IMG/VR virus record: IMGVR_UViG_3300050821_009483 | Span: 1-47,324 of that record | DNA length: 47,324 nucleotides | Direction: 5' to 3' (one strand) | Origin: a virus | Translations under genes and position numbers: made by a program | The notes under the pieces: generated by a model | The model's database searches: none | What the model was told of the DNA's origin: nothing | The model's input: the letters and a program-made list of their open reading frames with translations, nothing else | In this document: positions 44,503-47,324 of the stretch, in pieces | Layout: each line of letters opens with the position of its first letter | How positions within the stretch are numbered: the stretch's first letter is position 1

Positions 44503-44745
44503 TCAATCCACCTCTCTAGTTTGTGGTCGATTCTCTTCGACCAGTTCAATAACCTGGCCAAGCACGTCAATGCTGGCCAGGGCGTACAAGTTAAGACGGT
44601 CGCTACGGCGGGGGTCGGCCTCGTCAAAGTAGACTTGCTTGGCCCAGGATTCTTTGACCTCCTCGCGCTTCAAGGACAGGCCTTCAAGAAACCTTTGCGT
44701 GACGGGATCGCGGAACCACTCTTCCATCTCGTTGCGAGTAATCAT
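44503..44745 (-). CDS. small acidic protein, unknown
   Basis: An 80-aa helical protein: MITRNEMEEWFRDPVTQRFL, EGLSLKREEVKESWAKQVYF, RSDRLNLYALASIDVLGQVI, ELVEENRPQTREVD. Between portal and GroES-like genes; overlaps the portal stop by 4 nt. Family not recognised, but small acidic proteins between portal and scaffold are frequent. Confidence 0.7.
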   Translation of the reverse strand: MITRNEMEEWFRDPVTQRFLEGLSLKREEVKESWAKQVYFDEADPRRSDRLNLYALASIDVLGQVIELVEENRPQTREVD

Positions 44746-46994
44746 TTGCCTTCCCCTTCCTGTGCTGCAGCTTCCTTGCCACTCTTCTGCTGTGCCAACC
44801 GATCATGCACATCCATGATACGCTGGTGGTGGCCCTGCTCAAGCTCATTCTTGACCTGATGTGACTTCAACAGGAGGTCAGCTGCTGCCTTCAGGCTCTC
44901 ATTGTCGGCATGTGCGGCACCGATTTGCGCATTGAGGACTTGGATTGCCTGTTCTTTATCGACACCATCGGCCTTGGCAAGAGCAAGCTCGGCTTCAGCC
45001 TGCAACTTGGCAATCTTGCCCTCGTTAAGAGCAATCTCAGCCTTCAACTTGGCCACCGCGAGTTGCATGTTATCCTGATGCTCCTGCTGTTTCTGCTGCA
45101 TTTCAGCTTGCTTGATGCCAATCTTCGGGTCCATCGGAGGTTTGACAGCGCGCGGGCCGTTCGGATCGGGATACACAGCATCCACATCGTATTCATTGGC
45201 TTCCAGCCAATTGCGAGTCACATACTGCTTGTCCAATTGCATCCCCAAGGGACTCAAAGCGAACTGCGCGAGCTTGTCTGCCTTGTCTTTCCTCTGTTGC
45301 CCGCTGATCGTGCTTGAATCCGCAGCCGGGAACACCCTAAACCGTCCTGCTGTGTAGTCATCAGGTGCAATAATAGCATCCTCCCCTTCTGTCAGTTCCC
45401 AGAACTTCGGGGTTGTGTGCAGATAGAGGCGGTTGAGTTCATACAGCTTCTGAAGCTCCTCACGGAACGCACGATACATGCGGGCGTAGATGCCACTGAA
45501 GAGCATCATGCCCTGCTCGACGGTGTTGCGGGAGGTTTCGGCGGGGGTGTTTTGGCCCGGGCTAACGCCGGTCATGATGTCGGTGGCGGAACCGATCTTC
45601 TCGCCGTAGGTGATGAGGATGCCCAACAATTGGAAGAGGACCGACGAGGGGTCTTTCGTCGGTAGGGGCATGATGTTCTTGCGGAGGTCGTCGCCTGTGG
45701 AGTCTACAGGTTTCCATTCGAAGGGGGTGAAAGAAGTCGTGCCTCCCTTCAGCTTGACGCCGCGGCCTAGAAACCCGCCCGCTGTATTAGACATCGTACC
45801 AGCGTCGATGAGCTGGTTGATGAGGGTGTTGACGGATTCATTGACTGGGCCAAGAAGCGCTCCGAGGCCGAGTCCATAAGCACCTCCGTCGGGGCTTGGA
45901 ATAAATGTGTATTTTGTGAAATATTTAACAGGGTCGATTCTAACAACTCGATTGTTAGGTTCATCCTGTAGCTCCTGTGCTTTGCGTTCCCATTTGGACT
46001 TCTCTGTCAGGTCTTGTGCTTGGAGCGCGGCGTTGTCGGCTTGCCTCACCCCCAGATCGTTAACCCGATGAACACTGCCATCATCAAAATAACGAGCAAC
46101 AATGCGGTACAAGTGTCCAGTGTCTTCACGGACGCTAATGATATAAGGCTCAGCATACCCGTCGCCATCAAAATCAAACCAACAATGTTGTTCGAGAACA
46201 CGGAATTCCTCACTGCCCCCTTGATTCCAGAGGCCGCTGATTTCATCGGAGGCAACCTTCAGCAGGTTGGTAACAACCTCTGGGCCGGATGCCTGTGGAT
46301 TTTCCTCTTCAATAAACAGCCCACGTGCCACACGTTCCCGGATCTTGTTGCTGCTCATGTGAACAAGATGCGTGGCCCGAGTGCATGTATCGATGTGTTT
46401 GCAGTGATAGTCAAACACAAAATTTTGCGCGGGGACATATTCTGAGATGTTTGTCCCTTGAATTGGGTCGAAGTAGGACTTCTTGAAGGCGCAGCCAACA
46501 AGGGAGGCGGCAAACTTGGCCTGCTCATCGTTGTCGAGCCAGGCAATGTCCTCATCAACCAACTGGAGGCTGGTGTGCGTGCTAATACGCGACGCACGGG
46601 CCATCTTCTTGCCCTCTGGGTCCGCACCGATGTGCTCGTAGCGGGCAATTCGGCGGCCCTTGGTGAGGATGGAGATGCGAGCCAGGAATTGGAGAGCCGC
46701 AATGGTGACAAGAGGGAACTTGACATTCGAGGCTCCAGTCCAGGGGAAGGTCTTGTCTTCCTTATACTGCAGGGCGAGCTTGATAGCGTCCGCATTTCGC
46801 TGCACCCATTGAATACGGGAGCCCAGATCCTTCACGTAGCCACCGACAACCCACTGGCCGAAAGCGTTCCTCTCATCAGCATTCAGATGCCGTGCCAGAT
46901 TGGGATCTTCTACAATATCCTTGATCTTGAATCGCTTCTTAATCTCTGGCATCGGCGGCAAGGCCAGCGCCGTCTCTTGTGCGATCATTTCCAT
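44742..46994 (-). CDS. portal protein (P22-like)
   Basis: A 750-aa portal: TFPWTGASNVKFPLVTIAAL, then KGRRIARYEHIGADPEGKKM, ARASRISTHTSLQLVDEDIA, the strand/helix wing region, FTPFEWKPVDSTGDDLRKNI, and a long C-terminal coiled coil (KIGIKQAEMQQKQQEHQDNM onward) as in P22 gp1. Length is close to P22 gp1 (725). It forms the 12-subunit ring through which the terminase packages DNA. GAGGT 4 nt before the ATG. Confidence 0.92.
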   Translation of the reverse strand: MEMIAQETALALPPMPEIKKRFKIKDIVEDPNLARHLNADERNAFGQWVVGGYVKDLGSRIQWVQRNADAIKLALQYKEDKTFPWTGASNVKFPLVTIAALQFLARISILTKGRRIARYEHIGADPEGKKMARASRISTHTSLQLVDEDIAWLDNDEQAKFAASLVGCAFKKSYFDPIQGTNISEYVPAQNFVFDYHCKHIDTCTRATHLVHMSSNKIRERVARGLFIEEENPQASGPEVVTNLLKVASDEISGLWNQGGSEEFRVLEQHCWFDFDGDGYAEPYIISVREDTGHLYRIVARYFDDGSVHRVNDLGVRQADNAALQAQDLTEKSKWERKAQELQDEPNNRVVRIDPVKYFTKYTFIPSPDGGAYGLGLGALLGPVNESVNTLINQLIDAGTMSNTAGGFLGRGVKLKGGTTSFTPFEWKPVDSTGDDLRKNIMPLPTKDPSSVLFQLLGILITYGEKIGSATDIMTGVSPGQNTPAETSRNTVEQGMMLFSGIYARMYRAFREELQKLYELNRLYLHTTPKFWELTEGEDAIIAPDDYTAGRFRVFPAADSSTISGQQRKDKADKLAQFALSPLGMQLDKQYVTRNWLEANEYDVDAVYPDPNGPRAVKPPMDPKIGIKQAEMQQKQQEHQDNMQLAVAKLKAEIALNEGKIAKLQAEAELALAKADGVDKEQAIQVLNAQIGAAHADNESLKAAADLLLKSHQVKNELEQGHHQRIMDVHDRLAQQKSGKEAAAQEGEGK

Positions 46995-47001
46995 AACTAC
47001 C

Positions 47002-47229
47002 TCAATTCAGGAAGAAGGCAAAACCACCGTTCGAGGAGGTGACTAGGAAGGCTCGGGGGGTGAAGCGCTCACCCTTGCACCCAATCAAGTAACATTCATC
47101 TGTCTCGTGTGTGACAGGATGCCCTTCGTAAGTGAAGGACCATGGAACACCCCCTACCGAATGTGCGGCATTAGCCTTGCCGTATTCGACAAAATCCTTG
47201 AATGAGATTGCTTTGAGCTTGGGTAACAT
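47002..47229 (-). CDS. small protein of the portal operon, unknown
   Basis: A 75-aa protein: MLPKLKAISFKDFVEYGKAN, AAHSVGGVPWSFTYEGHPVT, ETDECYLIGCKGERFTPRAF, LVTSSNGGFAFFLN. The W-S-F-x-Y-x-G-H-x-V-T-H-E...C pattern is found in small phage proteins near structural and replication genes, of unknown role. Its start is 15 bp from palindrome R15, and it ends 7 nt before the portal gene. Confidence 0.7.
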   Translation of the reverse strand: MLPKLKAISFKDFVEYGKANAAHSVGGVPWSFTYEGHPVTHETDECYLIGCKGERFTPRAFLVTSSNGGFAFFLN

Positions 47230-47243
47230 TTTGGTTTTCCTAG

Positions 47244-47287
47244 AATTTCTAGTAGAAAGTAATGTACATTAATTCCTACTAATAACC
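47244..47287. repeat. dispersed palindrome R15
   Basis: Half-sites TAGAAAGTAAT and ATTAATTCCTA around GTAC. It overlaps the terL stop codon and ends 15 bp before the 47229 start. Confidence 0.92.
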
Positions 47288-47303
47288 GGTGATTGGCGAG
47301 CGC
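47279..47303 (-). CDS. terL: terminase large subunit, last 8 codons (continuation of 1-1466)
   Basis: Joined to position 1, this stretch continues the terminase frame as GRSPITGY and ends with TAG at 47279-47281, inside palindrome R15. This in-frame closure is the best evidence that the window is one circular genome. Confidence 0.85.
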
Positions 47304-47324
47304 CCCTGCTGTCCTGACCTATCC
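47304..47324. repeat. terminal direct repeat, right copy
   Basis: Identical to bases 1-21; see the left copy. Confidence 0.85.

Noticed and set aside
2685-47287. CRISPR array
   Set aside because: The repeats are palindromic but scattered over the genome at kilobase distances with genes in between, and no cas genes are present.

Overview
The window reads as one complete tailed-phage genome of short-tailed (podovirus) type. Its first and last 21 bases are identical, and the terminase gene open at the left edge continues in frame at the right end to a stop codon at 47279-47281. The window is therefore a circular sequence of about 47,303 bp cut inside that gene. The host is probably a Gram-negative proteobacterium: there is a GH108 endolysin with a holin, a lipoprotein signal and sigma-70-like promoters. 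A Burkholderiales-type host is a guess from the style of several small genes. No integrase, excisionase or RNA polymerase gene is visible.

Layout. 1-2551 (minus): large terminase, a small overlapping gene and two tandem paralogous small-terminase-like genes. 2552-3442: a long divergent non-coding region with a C/T tract. 3443-21390 (plus): early and replication genes. The first part is a train of very small, often ATGA-overlapping genes, some membrane or secreted, with a hammerhead ribozyme between two of them. Next come a tRNA-Asp, a Cro/CI-type regulator, a Dda/RecD-like helicase, an HNH endonuclease, a RecB/Cas4-like nuclease, a Sak4-like ATPase, an SSB-like protein, a ParB-methyltransferase fusion and a UDG-like/PolA DNA polymerase. 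A bidirectional terminator at 21406-21442 separates the two arms. 21474-23394 (minus) is the lysis block. 23452-28456 encodes tail spike, fibres and accessory proteins. 28457-29779 is a PurD-like ATP-grasp ligase. 30612-35223 encodes ejection proteins. 35225-36134 encodes a 2OG-oxygenase-like protein and a cupin. 36131-47229 holds P22-like tail-neck proteins, capsid, scaffold, a GroES-like fusion and the portal.

The most striking feature is a dispersed palindrome present 15 times around the genome. Each copy has two 11-bp half-sites of the type TAGGAATTAAT around a 4-bp centre, inside AT-rich flanks that extend the symmetry to about 44 bp. All copies sit at gene boundaries, often touching the stop codon of one gene and lying 9-16 bp from the start of the next. 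I infer a genome-wide operator, promoter or partition-like site. The second unexpected element is a complete type II hammerhead ribozyme core at 3607-3658 between two early genes. Other notable items are the ATP-grasp gene with a roughly 360-nt leader, the oxygenase/cupin pair, the GroES-like fusion and two tail-region proteins with Sec signal peptides.
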